The notes: generated by a model not told the origin, from the letters alone. A stretch of DNA of 64,000 nt from Chelonoidis abingdonii (GCF_003597395.2 NC_133771.1:138705163-138769162), one strand, 5' to 3'. Positions 33,146 to 44,254 are shown, numbered from the stretch's first letter. Numbers and translations: made by a program.

Positions 33146-33338
33146 AATATTTTCAGTGATATCTGCCTGAGCAGTGCCAAACAAATGGTTAGGGCACGTA
33201 CTTGAATGTTTGGTAGACCTAAGCAGCAGACAAAATAGTTACTGGATTTAATGTATTTAAAATTCATCTCTCCAGTAGAGCCAAAGAGTGTGTGTAGGGG
33301 AAAGGGTGCTATTAAAATGCAAATACTGTTCTATGTAT

Positions 33339-33516
33339 CCTGTGGCACCTTATAGCCTAACAGACGTTTTGGAGCATGAGCTTTCGTGGGTGAATGATGA
33401 AGTGGGTATTCACCCACGAAAGCTCATGCTCCAAAAAGTCTGTTAGTCTATAAGGTGCCACAGGATTCTTCGCTGCTTTTACAGATCCAGACTAACACGG
33501 CTACCCCTCTGATACT
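33339..33516 (-). mobile_element. turtle-type SINE with snap-back 3' end; 12-bp TSD
   Basis: Read on the minus strand the SINE begins gtatcagaggggtagccgtg and continues through ttagtctggatctgtaaaag, then the body. Its 3' half is followed by an inverted copy of itself: arms 33339-33395 and 33408-33464 (57 bp each, 55 matching) with a 12-base loop, gatgaagtgggt. The whole unit, inverted piece included, lies between perfect 12-bp duplications tgttctatgtat (33327-33338 and 33517-33528), so it was inserted as one event. The inverted segment replaces the usual tail. Head sequence recognition is the main basis for suggesting a turtle. Confidence 0.9.
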
Positions 33517-33528
33517 TGTTCTATGTAT

Positions 33529-34804
33529 ATATGGCTTGGAAGAAACTTCACCATGCATTTGAGTATACCACAACTTTATATATGGAGGATTATCAAATTT
33601 ACATAGAGTGAAAATTTGAGGCATTTGACACGTGGAAGAAGGTAACTGCAACTAGCTTTCAAGAATGAATTGGAGTGTTGCAGCTGACTTGGTCTTCCGA
33701 CTGCCCAGTGAATCAACATGGCCCCATAAAAACTTACTAATAGTCAAATATCTACAAGAAGCCTTGTTCGTATAAAATGTACAATATTCAAGCCAGACTG
33801 TTTCACTTACCAGTGATTCTTTACTTTGCCCTTGATGGCAGACACTCAAGGGTGGTAATTTAAAAATACTTCGTAGTAATTCTAGCTTGTGGTATCATTT
33901 AGATAAATCCATAACGTATTTGCAGCTTTCACTGCACACCCATGCAGTGGCATTAGAAAAATGTATATAGTGGGGGTGCTGAAAGCCATTGAACAAGCTT
34001 TGTAAACCCTGGATATGATGGAAACCACTTCATGGCAAAAGGTGTTGCAGCACCCAAGGACCCTTATTGTCCAGCCCCCCTGCTCCAATGGAGAAGGATG
34101 ACTTATACATCTTTCATTGTAGAACACAGAGTGAGCTTTCTAAGGTCTGCCTCTTTGCTAGTGGCTTCTTCAACAGCAGAAACTTTTATTTTGGTATTGA
34201 CAGCTATCTTAGTAGTTTCAACAAAAGCTGAATAAGTAAAGTTGTTGGAGGGGGCGCTGTTTTTCAAGATAATCCTCCAAAAGTAAAGTTTTGAATGCAG
34301 CAACTAAATACCAATGAGCTTTTCTTTTCTGTTTTTTTTTAATCTGATGCTTATTCCAAGATAATACTGTAGATTTGTGTTGTGTCAGTAGTTCTCCTAT
34401 AAATATTTGATTTTTTGAGTTTCTAATTGAACTGTTTTGGTGTGGTGTGTGGGGGGGAGTGTATTGTTTTGTTTTTTTAAAAGAATGCATGACGTTGCAA
34501 TTTGATGCCTTAAGTCTTAGACTAGCAACATATTTACTTAAAAATAATAATAATCTTCATACAACCCTGTGTTATACACAGTGGAGTGTGCTGAACTGCT
34601 TTTGATGAGGATGGTTTATATTCTCTTACTACTCCTTAAAAGCAGATTAGTTATTTAATATGAAATGTTGCAGGTTCTGTAAATTTAATTTAAACTTGGT
34701 GGTTGTGTGGGTTTTTGGGGGTGTCTTGGTTTTTTACAGTTCGAAAGATTGAAAATCTGCTCTTTTATATGTGATACATTAACGAAAAAAATAATGTGAA
34801 TATG
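33529..34804. other. no recognised gene
   Basis: AT-rich DNA with T/G-runs (34325-34340, 34440-34480). ORFs of 65-90 codons are incidental. Confidence 0.5.
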
Positions 34805-35015
34805 AGGCACTGTGATCTAAGGAACTGAACATAGGAATTGGGAGGAATTATGTTCTAAGCCTGCTTCTTGAACTGACTTGCTCTTTGGCCTTGAGGAAGA
34901 CCCTTCAAACCTCTGTCCCAATCTATATATGTTAAAAAAAAAAGCATAATATCTCTTTCACGTGGCTTCTGTGAAGACTTAATGTCATTGTAAATGCTAA
35001 GTATTGTATTCAGAA
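34805..35015 (+). mobile_element. MIR-like SINE remnant
   Basis: The degraded order is recognisable: gcactgtgatctaaggaact, aggaattatgttctaagcct, cttgctctttggccttgagg, then aaacctctgtcccaatc-tat (equivalent of 'cctcagtttccccatctgt'), an A-run, and aatgtcattgtaaatgctaa. Old and diverged. Confidence 0.5.
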
Positions 35016-35179
35016 AAGTTGTACAAAACTTGATAGAGTTGGTCTGAAGCATTCCTGAGAATTCTTTTTCTTGTGATGAGGCGTACAGGCTCATAATCTC
35101 AGTTACTTTGTGGGTCTTGTTTGAATCAGTCCAAAAGACGTAAGTGAAATGTGTCTTAAACAGTTGTGTTTTGCTTAGT

Positions 35180-36870
35180 TTGATGTTGAAGCCTTGGACT
35201 TCTGTAACGTATTTGATACAATACTACATTGGAAATTTATTAGTGAATTTAAAGAAGATGGGGATAAGTATAAGTACTGTGAGGAGAATAAGGAATTGGC
35301 TAAGGGAGGAAGGCAACGGGTTGTGCTGAAGGGTGAACTGCAGGACAGAAGAAAGGTTACAAGTGGATTTCTTCAAGCATTGGTCTTGGGACCAATTTTA
35401 TTCAATATTTTTATTAATGACTTTAGCACAAAAAGGAGCGTGCTAATGAAATTTGCTGGTGATACAAAGTTGGGAGACATCATCAATACAGCAGAGAATC
35501 AGAGTGCTCTACAAGAAGATCTGGATTACCTTGAGGACTGGAGTAACAGAAATGGAATGAAATTCAATAGTTTAAAGTGAAAGGTCATGCACTTAAGGTC
35601 TAATAAGAATTTCTGCTATAGATTGGATACTCATCAGTTGGAAGAGAAAGAGAGAGACCTGGGTGTGTTGGTTGATCACAGGATGAAGATGAGCCACCAA
35701 TGTGATGCAGCTGCAAAAAAGGCACTCGTGATCCTAGGATGTATCAGGAGAGGCATTTTCAGAATAGAGACGTATTAATGCCATTGTATAAGGCACTGGT
35801 AAGACCTCATTTGGAATACGGTGTACAGTTCTGGTTGACCATGTTCAAGGAAGTTGAATTCAAACTGGAGCAGGTGCAGAGAATAGCTACAAAGATGATC
35901 AGAGGAATGGAGAGCCTATCTTATGAGAGAAGACTGGCTTGGCTTGTTTAGCCTAGAAAAACACAGGCTAAGAGACGATATAATTGCTCTTAATATATAC
36001 ATGCAGCAGGGGTTAAACACCAAGGAAGGTGAAGAGCTATTTAAGCTAAAATACAATGTTGGCACAAGAACAAATAGGTATAAACTGGGCATGAACTCAT
36101 TTAGGCTGGGAACTAGAAGAAGGTTCCTAACCATCAGGGGACCAAGATTCCACAACAGCCTCCCAATAAGAGTTGTGGGGGCAAATAACGTAATTAGTTT
36201 TAAAAGAGAACTGGAAAAATTTATGAGTGGGGAATGTTTGTTTGGGTTTGCTTGTGATGGGTGAGGGAGAAAGGGCACAGCAGTTCTAAAGTATTATGCT
36301 TCAGGGCTTCAGTCATTCATCTGCAGGTGTCTGGGGGAAAAATCCCTTCCTATCTATCCTGGCTTTTTCCCTCTCCTTTCTCTGAAGCATCGGAGATGGC
36401 CACAGCTGGATATGGGACAGGTGGATTGGTGCTCTGAGGTGGCATTGAGCATTCTTTTTCTCATGTGCTTGACTATCTGGTCCTTGCTCACGTGTTCAGG
36501 GTCTAACTGATCACCATATATGGTGGGAAAATATTTCCTGATCCCACGAGTCATATCGGCAGAGGCCTTGGGTTTTTACACCTTCCTCTGCAGTGTGGAA
36601 TGCAGGTCATTGGCTGGGATCACCTGTGTATCTCTCAATTAATTCCCTACTATTGCAGGGACCTCAGACATTGGTACACTTTGGTCTCTCCTATTTTCTG
36701 CCTATGGTGCATAATAGTCTAGTCTCCTGAGGGCTATGCTGCTTTGGTCTGGTTTTAGTTGCTGGGTTTGGTGTGCGGGTGCTGGATGGTGTTGGTGGCT
36801 TGTGATGATGTACAGGAGGTCAGTCTGGATGATCTGGTGGTCCCTTCTGGCCTTAAATTCTGACTCTTGT
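35180..36870 (+). pseudogene. 5'-truncated CR1 LINE, RT region to 3'-UTR
   Basis: About 1.7 kb of a CR1 element. The first frame (35194-35580) carries RT palm blocks: LDFCNVFDTILHWKF, LVLGPILFNIFINDF, then the catalytic box as KFAGDTKLGD, where the family has FADDTKL, so the second Asp position is disrupted. After an in-frame stop, the frame continues with [20 protein letters not shown], shifts to [20 protein letters not shown], then shifts back to KHRLRDDIIALNIYMQQG and FHNSLPIRVVGANNV. The 3'-UTR follows and ends near gatctggtggtcccttctgg and ccttaaattctgactc. The usual terminal 'attctatg' repeats have decayed. One stop, two frameshifts and the altered catalytic box show that it is dead. 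No TSD is expected for CR1. Confidence 0.92.
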
Positions 36871-37019
36871 TTTTTTTTGCACAATCCTGTCTCATTCATC
36901 CTCCATTCTGTGCACTGGGGGTCTGATCCCAAATGTATTAAATCAATGGAAATACTCCCATTGACTTTAATGGACTTTAGATCAGGCCTTGAATGAGGTT
37001 GATGTCTTGCAGAAATAAT
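36871..37019. repeat. caatgg-type foldback repeat
   Basis: gggtctgatcccaaatgt on the left mirrors a ctttagatcaggcc end on the right around actcccattgactttaatgg, the pattern of the short foldback repeats scattered through this window. Probably a decayed MITE. Confidence 0.4.
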
Positions 37020-37165
37020 GTCATGACATTAAAGACTGTATCACAGTGCATAAAGATAAGGGGACTGAATTAAAGTTGCATGAGCTGTCTTTATTTTGAC
37101 ACTTCTGAACTCTTGAGCATTTGACTTTGCGACCTTAGCATTCATTTGATATATTTTTTTCTAAT
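37020..37165 (+). repeat. dispersed repeat family B, partial copy
   Basis: Shares ggggactgaattaaagttgc, cacttctgaactcttgagca and tttgactttgcgaccttagc with the 3' part of the copies at 18730 and 41025. Only the last ~150 bases are present. Confidence 0.5.
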
Positions 37166-37470
37166 GGAATCGAGATGTAAACCTGGTTACTAACATTGGA
37201 GAGCAATGAGAGAATATGGATGGTGATTTCTCAGCTTCTACTGCTGCTGTTCCCAGGCTGGTTTAGATAGTAATTGTGACTGTCACTTACTGGCCAAGTA
37301 GACAAAGTGAAATGTTTGGCAGCCATACCAGCTCCTCCAAACTTGTTTGGCTCATTGTTCACATCAATATAATTAAAATTGAAATCCATAGTTTTGAAGC
37401 TGGCATTAGAATGCTTAAACGCATAAACTTGGTGGTTTTGACTTCTTTAAAACTAGCTGGCTAAAGCATT
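37166..37470. other. no recognised gene
   Basis: AT-rich; no ORF above 62 codons and no repeat that I can name. Confidence 0.5.
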
Positions 37471-37615
37471 TAAAATCCAAACTACAGGTCCCTGATGTAG
37501 GAAAGCATCCCTATTCATAGTAGAACTTAAGCATGTTTAAGTCCATCTATATTCAGGATTGCATTTAAGCATGTGCATGGGCATGCGCTTTCCTAAATCA
37601 GAGCCATAGATTATT
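37471..37615. mobile_element. decayed foldback MITE (aagcatg family)
   Basis: Left end tccctgatgtaggaaagcat and right end atgcgctttcctaaatcaga are inverted copies of each other. The interior has repeated 'taagcatgt' motifs in both orientations. It is related to the better preserved element at 50866-50958. Confidence 0.55.
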
Positions 37616-37646
37616 AGACTGGCTAGATAACTAAACAAATTGTCAC

Positions 37647-38320
37647 TGTGACACCCAGGGTACAGTCTAGACTAGGGAGTAGCTGTGTCATCCTGCCCTT
37701 GAACCTAGGATGCCCTGTACATTGCTTTGCTATTGTTGTCTCTGCTCCTGAGTTGCTAACAAATAGCCTCCAGCATGTAAGTCACTCCGTTATGTCTGTG
37801 TGTGACTGCAACCTGCTAGCCTGAATTACACTACAGGGTGACCCCAACACGCTCCCAGTCCCAGATTTCCCCCCACAAATGTATGTCTTGTACTGTTCAG
37901 CCCTCTCCTGGACAACAGAAGCTCTCATAAAGTCCGTCATTTTATTATTAGAAATGATATGCACAAATTCTGTTATCCCAGGTGGAGGTTCCCAAATACT
38001 TCAATTCAAACACACTGGTTTAGATAAAACAATAAAACAAGCTTATTAAAGACAAATAGAGAGATTTTAAGTGAATATAAGTAATAAGGCACAGAAGTCA
38101 GACATGGTTACAAGAAAAATGTTAGCCATTAGTTGTGTGTTGTTTTTATTTAAACTGTTAATTTTTTCTCAACACATGTTCTCAAGTGTTTTACCAGCCA
38201 AACTTCTTAGGCCAGGGCCTCTTCCTCTGTACAATGTCTACTTCCTTTGTTCCTTCTGGTACAGCGAATTGATGAACAGAGTGAGTGAGCGAGAAGGGGT
38301 GCCTTTGCAAACGTGATGCA
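37647..38320. mobile_element. LTR-like block beginning tgtgacaccc
   Basis: The left terminus tgtgacacccagggtac resembles the ends of turtle LTRs. The body contains aaacaataaaacaagctta, ttattaaagacaaatag and agtgaatataagtaa motifs of a family that I recognise. The right boundary is not certain: the family likeness fades between 38120 and 38320, and no target duplication was found. The GC-rich part after 38320 is separate. Confidence 0.45.
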
Positions 38321-38660
38321 TAGGGGATGCATGGAAGATATAAGTGCCCCCCTCCACCCCAAATTGGCCTGGCAGGGAGGAAGAGGGGTTCTGTTCTTCT
38401 CTCCCTGCGCTTTCCCCCAGCACTTTTGGCCACTCTGCCAGCTCAGCTACCAGGGAGTGGGACAGAGCCACTTCTGCCTGAGAGAGCCTGGCTGGGAGGC
38501 CGAGGCAGCCTGCAGCCTGCTACCTGCCTGGGTGCAGCTATCAGAGACAGGGGCCATGAATGACGGGGAAGAGAGGGATCCAGGTTGCTTGAGGATTTCA
38601 GAAAAATTGCAAACATTTCCCCCCTATTTTAATATATGAACTTTCCAAATACGAAAAACT
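38321..38660. other. GC-rich stretch, no recognised gene
   Basis: About 250 bases of CCT/GGC-rich DNA with mirrored ORFs (77-108 codons) on both strands. No domain is recognisable and the plus and minus ORFs cannot both be real. Possibly the outer part of the preceding LTR. Confidence 0.4.
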
Positions 38661-38932
38661 GCCTGGTTCTGCTCCCATGTTCTCTTATCTATGCTGCTGA
38701 CTCACTGGGAGACTTTGGGCAAAATGCTTTGATATACTATCTAATGTATTGGGGGCATGGGAGAAGGATAAAGGCACAGAGAGCCTCATTCTTCCTCTGA
38801 GTCCTAACTTGATAAGGAGGAGGGTAATTCCTCTCTTTAGTGCAAAGCATACTAGGGAAAGGGACCAGCACGCATACTGTGTCACTGAAGATGCTCTGGC
38901 TAACAGGGTGTGGACCAGTGTGCTATTCCAAG
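38661..38932 (+). repeat. possible MIR-like scrap, otherwise unassigned
   Basis: tgctgactcactgggagact followed by ttgggcaaaatgctttgat matches the MIR core region (38690-38735). The rest has no recognisable feature. Confidence 0.4.
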
Positions 38933-39328
38933 TGTCAAAGTTAGACTCAGGAATCACAGTTTGTCAGACCACTCTGTTTTATTAGCACAGCGCTCTGCTA
39001 ATACACCCAGATAATGTGAGCAGCCATGCAAGGCCTAAACAGTCTTATTTATACAGATAAAAGAGTGGGAATTAGACAAAGGGACAAAGAAAGCAAAAAA
39101 ACAGTAAAATTCACCTGGGGCACAACATGCATATCCCACTTCCTTACTAAATGTTATCGATCTAAGGCTAATACTTCACCAATTGCCCTTAAATGGTGCA
39201 ATTGTTCTATGTTAATGTCTGTATTCCTGACACCTGGATTGCAACATTCCAAGAATTTTGCTTAAAGGTACAGACAACATTTCTTTAATCCTTTCTATTC
39301 TTACAATATAATTCATTCTACTTTCACA
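38933..39328 (-). mobile_element. solo ERV-type LTR, 396 bp, 4-bp TSD caag
   Basis: Termini on the plus strand are tgtcaaagttagactc and ctactttcaca, flanked by caag on both sides (38929-38932, 39329-39332). Read on the minus strand it has complete LTR logic: a TATA-like tgtataaataag, then ~70 bases on a poly(A) signal gctaataaaacag, then a short U5 ending aactttgaca. A 4-bp duplication and this U3-R-U5 layout fit a gammaretrovirus-like (class I) endogenous element. No coding region accompanies it. Confidence 0.88.
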
Positions 39329-39332
39329 CAAG

Positions 39333-39721
39333 GATGCAAAACGCTCCTACTTAAACCATCAGCAAAGTGTACAACAGCATGTCTTCTAGACCTCTGCCAT
39401 GGAATCCTGCAATGGCCAATAGGATTCCTCTATCAGAGGACACATCTTCCAGCATCTATGTTCTCTCTTTATAATACCCACCTGCTTCAGAGGGGTGGTG
39501 AGGGTGAAGTGTTTGTTCTGGTGTTTTGAGAGCCTATTGTTATGAATCTTCTGCATCAGACATTTTGGTAACTCCTCAGCAAATGGAAGCAAAGATCTAC
39601 TGAAGATCACTTCAGATTTTGTTACAGGATGAGGTGGTAATACTACCTGTAGATAAGTTGCTGGACACGTGTCATCATGATATCTTGCTTTCAGTTGCTT
39701 AAATTTTTTTGCCAAACTTTA
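39333..39721. other. no recognised gene
   Basis: Contains the 109-codon minus-strand ORF 39386-39715, without a recognisable domain. Confidence 0.45.
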
Positions 39722-40420
39722 ACTGTTCAGGCTGAGATTGTCGATGCTGAATATCTGCCTCAGGCTGAATCTTTTTTTGGAAAGTTTCAGCCAGAATAGT
39801 TCATCCATTTCAGAGAACGTTTGTGGGTGTTCACTAATCACTCTGGGCCCAAGGGTCTTGAAAGAGATCTTCTGTATTAAGTGACACAGTTCCCAACTGC
39901 CTATGCATTCAGACAATGGGCTTCTGCTGTGCACCTCCCACAGGCTTCCTGTCTGGGATGCTAACCTAATTAAAGTTAATTCCCAACATTGCAATAAGGT
40001 TCTGGAAAAAATGTTTTCGTCAATTAAAAAATTCTAACCACTATTTCACTGAGAAGCTTCTAATGCCCCCATGCAAAGTAGCAAGGGTTTGAAATTTGGT
40101 CAGGGAGTGGCTTTTATGAAGGATGTGCCTTTTGTGTTCCCATGAAAAATGGCCCAATTTGGCCAAGTTATAAAATCTTTTTAAAAAAAAATTGGTTTGC
40201 ACATGCTCAATAAAGATTTGTTAGAGTCTGGCAGCTAAATTCTCCAAAGATTCCATGTACGCTGAGTGTGTTCCATCCCAGGGCTGCAGGGGCTGAACTG
40301 GATTTTCCCTTCAATTACTGCTGCAGCACCAGAGCTGAGAACAGGAAGACTCTCTCTCCTGTGCTCTCAATGCTTCTCTCAATTCAGCCCCATTGTGCCC
40401 ATATGTTATGATAGTCTTTA
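39722..40420 (+). repeat. dispersed repeat family A, copy 2, with internal insertion
   Basis: 39722-39824 (gctgaatatctgcctcaggc, ggaaagtttcagccagaata) and 40060-40165 (gaaatttggtcagggagtgg, aggatgtgccttttgtgttc) match consecutive parts of the copy at 15095. About 230 bases between them have no counterpart there. Sequence to ~40420 (gcacatgctcaataaagatt, tctccaaagattccatgtac) probably belongs to the same family. Confidence 0.6.
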
Positions 40421-40735
40421 ATTTACATGATCTCATACTATTTTTTTTCGCAAGACCCCTTCCTCATTAAGTGCACAAGATGGCCTGCTCTGGAGTTGAA
40501 TCAGGCTTGTGTAATGAAGGATACTATCTGTAGGACCTCTGCTTCATGCATTACAGCAGTTGGGTGGCATGTAGTGAATGACACTGAAGACTGTAGGAAC
40601 AGGAAGGATGATTTCATGGTTAAGGCAGTCAATTGCTGCCCTGGAGAACTTGATTGCATCCCCACCTCTTCTACAGAGTTCCTATTTGCTAGTAGGCTAG
40701 TTACTCAAACAAAACTTTTCACAGGTGGTCACTAA

Positions 40736-41003
40736 GGGCTTGTCTTCACTATCGGAGTGAGTCAACACAAGTTATGCTACTCCAGTTACATGAATAACAT
40801 AGCTGGAGTTGACGTAACTTGGGTCGAATTACTCTGGTGTCTTCACTGTGCAGAGTCGACAGGAGATGCTTTCCGGTCCACTTCCCTTACTCTTCTCAGA
40901 GAGCGCTCTGCCATTGATTTAGTGGGTCCCACTAGACCCACTAAATCAATCCCTGCTGCATCAATTGCTGCAGTGTCAGTCTCCCCGTAGTTAAGACCAG
41001 CCC
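40736..41003 (+). mobile_element. Harbinger-like MITE with perfect internal hairpins (268 bp)
   Basis: The left end gggcttgtcttcacta and the reverse complement of the right end, gggctggtcttaacta, form the TIR. Flanks are taa and tca. A left subterminal stem (actccag..ctggagt, around 40780-40812) corresponds in position to the stem in the 6124 family. A 16-bp perfect hairpin, attgatttagtgggtc/gacccactaaatcaat with loop ccacta, lies at 40913-40950. No transposase. Confidence 0.75.
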
Positions 41004-41024
41004 TCAGTGTCTGTTCCTTATTTC

Positions 41025-41530
41025 CTGGGTGCCCAGCTTGAGACTCTGGGATCTGAATCACAGAAGTGCTGAGAATTTGCAGTTGCATCTGAAGTCTGTG
41101 GGAGGTATGCTATAAAATGCTAAGTACCCTCAAAAATCAGGCCCTGGGTACCTCACATCTTTAATCTGTATGCCTCAGTTCCCCCTACCTTGCAGGGTTG
41201 TTATGAAAATAAATCTACTAATATTTGTGAAGCCTTCAGATGCTATACTTACAACCAGAGCAGAAGCTGAATAAATTCAGTGAATTAAGGTTTGCCACAC
41301 AACAAACGAGAATAAAACAAAATATTTAATAATTGCTCATTAAGTTAGCCCCATCTATTCCGTGCACTGAATGAGGCAGGGGTCCTGTGGAAAAAAATAG
41401 TATGTGATGATGTAGCAAAAGACTAGTCCAGAATATAGTCACACAATTGGGCTGAATTAAAGTTGCATGGGCAATATTCATTCTGGTATTCCTAACTTTG
41501 GACTGCTTGACTTTGCCATCCTAATGATCT
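41025..41530 (+). repeat. dispersed repeat family B, copy 2
   Basis: Same-orientation homologue of 18730-19340: cagaagtgctgagaatttgc, tgcctcagttccccctacct, ctaatatttgtgaagcc, aataaaacaaaatattta, tgctcattaagttagcccc, gtgcactgaatgaggcag, gggctgaattaaagttgcat and gcttgactttgccatcctaa. It begins about 20 bases after the MITE at 40736. Confidence 0.65.
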
Positions 41531-42179
41531 TTTAATGTTTTCTGAGTATAATTAGCCCTGAAGCCGAATTCCCCAGTTCCAGTACTGAACTCTCACTGCC
41601 ACATCAATTGCCCAAGAATGAATTAAATCCCTGCCTGACCAAGAAACAAAATCTACAGTGACTGTCTAGGATATGGAAGGCCAACACTTCACACATTTGG
41701 CCTTCTGCTTGGTGGATTTACTGTGCCTTTAGACTCTGTTGCTGCTGCTTCACGATAGTCTCTTATGAAGCAAGAAATTGTGGCCAAGTATTATAAGTGT
41801 GCTTTTGGCTGAAGTCTGCCAGACGGCTAGGTTTGTGTTAATAAATGCTCTTGAAAAGGTAAAAAGATTGTTACATCCCTTATTAATTAAAATATATTAA
41901 AGAGGCATAAAAACTATGGAAAATCAGTGATATAGTCTGAGTACCCAGCTGCTCTGGTGCTTACACAAACAGGAAATAACTTAAGCAAATTACATAATAT
42001 ACTTCTTGAAAATGTGACATCTGTCCCTTCCTTTCGTGTATGACTGAGACTGTCATAGCTCTTTAGCTTCATACTACTCAGATAATGCAGGTTGAATAAA
42101 GGATTGTTTTTTCGCTCTATGCAAAGTCCCTGTTGAGGGAGGAAAAGGTGTTCTCTTCAATAATAATAATGCTACTTAT
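41531..42179. other. no recognised gene
   Basis: AT-rich; no ORF long enough to report and no repeat that I can name. Confidence 0.5.
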
Positions 42180-42440
42180 TCAGAGGCAGTGCAGCCCTGT
42201 GTACTGCATGTATTGCTGTGAGTTGTTAACTCCAGAGCCATCCTAATCCTATGGAACTGACTTGCTGCATGGCTTTAACTTCTTTGTGCTATACTTTCCA
42301 CATCTATAAAATGGATTGATCTTTCCTGCCTCCCTAGGGATTTGTGGAGATTAATTTAGATAAGGCCTGACCCAAAGCCAGACTCCTGTTGTCTCCAATG
42401 GACTCTGAGCCAGGACACTTTAATGCTTGAAAAGCACTTG
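42180..42440 (+). mobile_element. MIR-like SINE
   Basis: aggcagtgcagccctgtgta at the head, a core with ttgctgcatggctttaactt and tttccacatctataaaatgg, then gatttgtggagattaattta in the tail. The order matches the MIR-like copy at 7445. Confidence 0.6.
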
Positions 42441-44254
42441 ATAGTTATTTCCAAAGTGTTAATTTGACCCAGATTTTTACTATGGGAGTCTCAAGACAGA
42501 GTGAGCCATGAAAAGTGAGACTGTCCTTCAAAAGTAGTCTGCATGTTACTAAATATCCCACATCTAGTTTGAGCAGCACTCTGAACAACCCAGGGTTCAT
42601 TCCAGCCACACATCCCAGAGATTAGTTCATATTGATCCATTAGAAATTTGTTCAGAGGTACAAATGCAAAGAGCTGAGGATAGGAGCTCTTAATAAATAT
42701 TAGTATTTTCATTCTATCTAGGTTCTTATCATATGGTGATGGGTTCAGTGCATCACAGCACCTGACATACCCATTTGAGGAGCACTACATTTGTTCCCAG
42801 CCCCCAAACAGATTTTGGCATTTTGCATGGAAGGCATGTATTTGGAGCTGTAACTGATCAAATATCATTAATGGTAAATATCACGCTTATAAAGTAGCCA
42901 ATATCTCCATGCGTTTTTTCAACATCCTACAGCTTTCTATCTATATCTGTATGAACATTTTATCAGCAGTCATTGTGAAGTTCTCACTCCACTTCGCCAA
43001 TTTATTCTTGTACCGGACTGTAAAATATGCCACAGCAACATTCTTCGTATATAGAATAATAAAGTACACACTTTGTCATGAAAGGCACTATACATGTGTC
43101 CAAGGAGCTGCACAATTTTACAGCTTTTATTTTAACTAAGTAAAAATACTTGTGAAGAATGTAACTCTTCAGCTTGTTTTATAAACCTAAGAGACAATGG
43201 AGCTTTGAACTCCAAAGTTTTGGAACATAGCAAAGCCTCTCAAAACAACTCTATATTATAGTCTGTATTTGATGGTATGTGCCTGTAGTCAAATAACATA
43301 GTAAGTGCTGGCATAAAAGGGAACAGGAAGACAAGCTAGATTGGTCTGTCTCTTGGAGCTTTTAAGTGAGTACAGTTTTATTTTTGTTTTTTTAAAACTA
43401 TTTAGAAAGTTTTGAAAAGATTTACAAATCCTTGATATGTTAATATCAGAGACCCAAACAGTAACCATTGCAGCAGTGATCTTTTGTTTATTACTATATA
43501 ACGTCTCTTTAAAATCATCAGAGCTCTCTATTTAACAAGGTGCTACCATGTAACAAAACGAGCATCTTTACACTACCCATAACATGCAGCTTCTGATGAC
43601 TTTCTTAAATGGAGTGAAATCTTTGCTTACACATTTAACAAACCAGATATGTCTATCAAATGTAAATATTCCAAAAAGTTGGGACAAACATGCTGGGTTT
43701 TTTGCAGGTGAGTGTACTTTGTTTGAGTATTTATCTGTCCTCTGTCTACTTGCTAGGTATGTAGTTGGTGAGTTAATGTTTCCATATTTTTGAACCATTC
43801 CTCTGGAGTTGGACTACTTATTTTTTCCGATGAGAGGCTAGTCGAGTGGCTACTAGCGGATGAGAGAATTAACAAAGGATCATTTGGTAATAAATATCCA
43901 ACAACATGCAATATTTGGTTATAAATACACTCTAATAACTGGACATGTCCTTCATATATATATATATATAAAATCTCCTCTCATGATTTCTCCATTATAT
44001 ACTTTTTTATTCTTAATTGATCAGTCATGGTCATTTCGATTTAAAGTTAGCTTTCCATATAAAACAACTTTTCCTAGACAGTTGAGACACATAATGCCTT
44101 ACTTGAAAGTGCTTGTACTGGAAGAAAGTGGGCCAGTTAAAGTTAGTTTTCATCGCTAAATAGTTATAAAAGTTTCTTCACTGAATAGCTGACCAGCTAG
44201 ATGTCTTCCATGGCTCTCCAGATCTTAACTCAAAGAATTTTATTTGCCATTCAC
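42441..44254. other. no recognised gene; (TA)n tract
   Basis: AT-rich DNA with a short (TA)n run at about 43953-43970. ORFs reach 99 codons (43860-44159) but have no domain. Confidence 0.5.
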
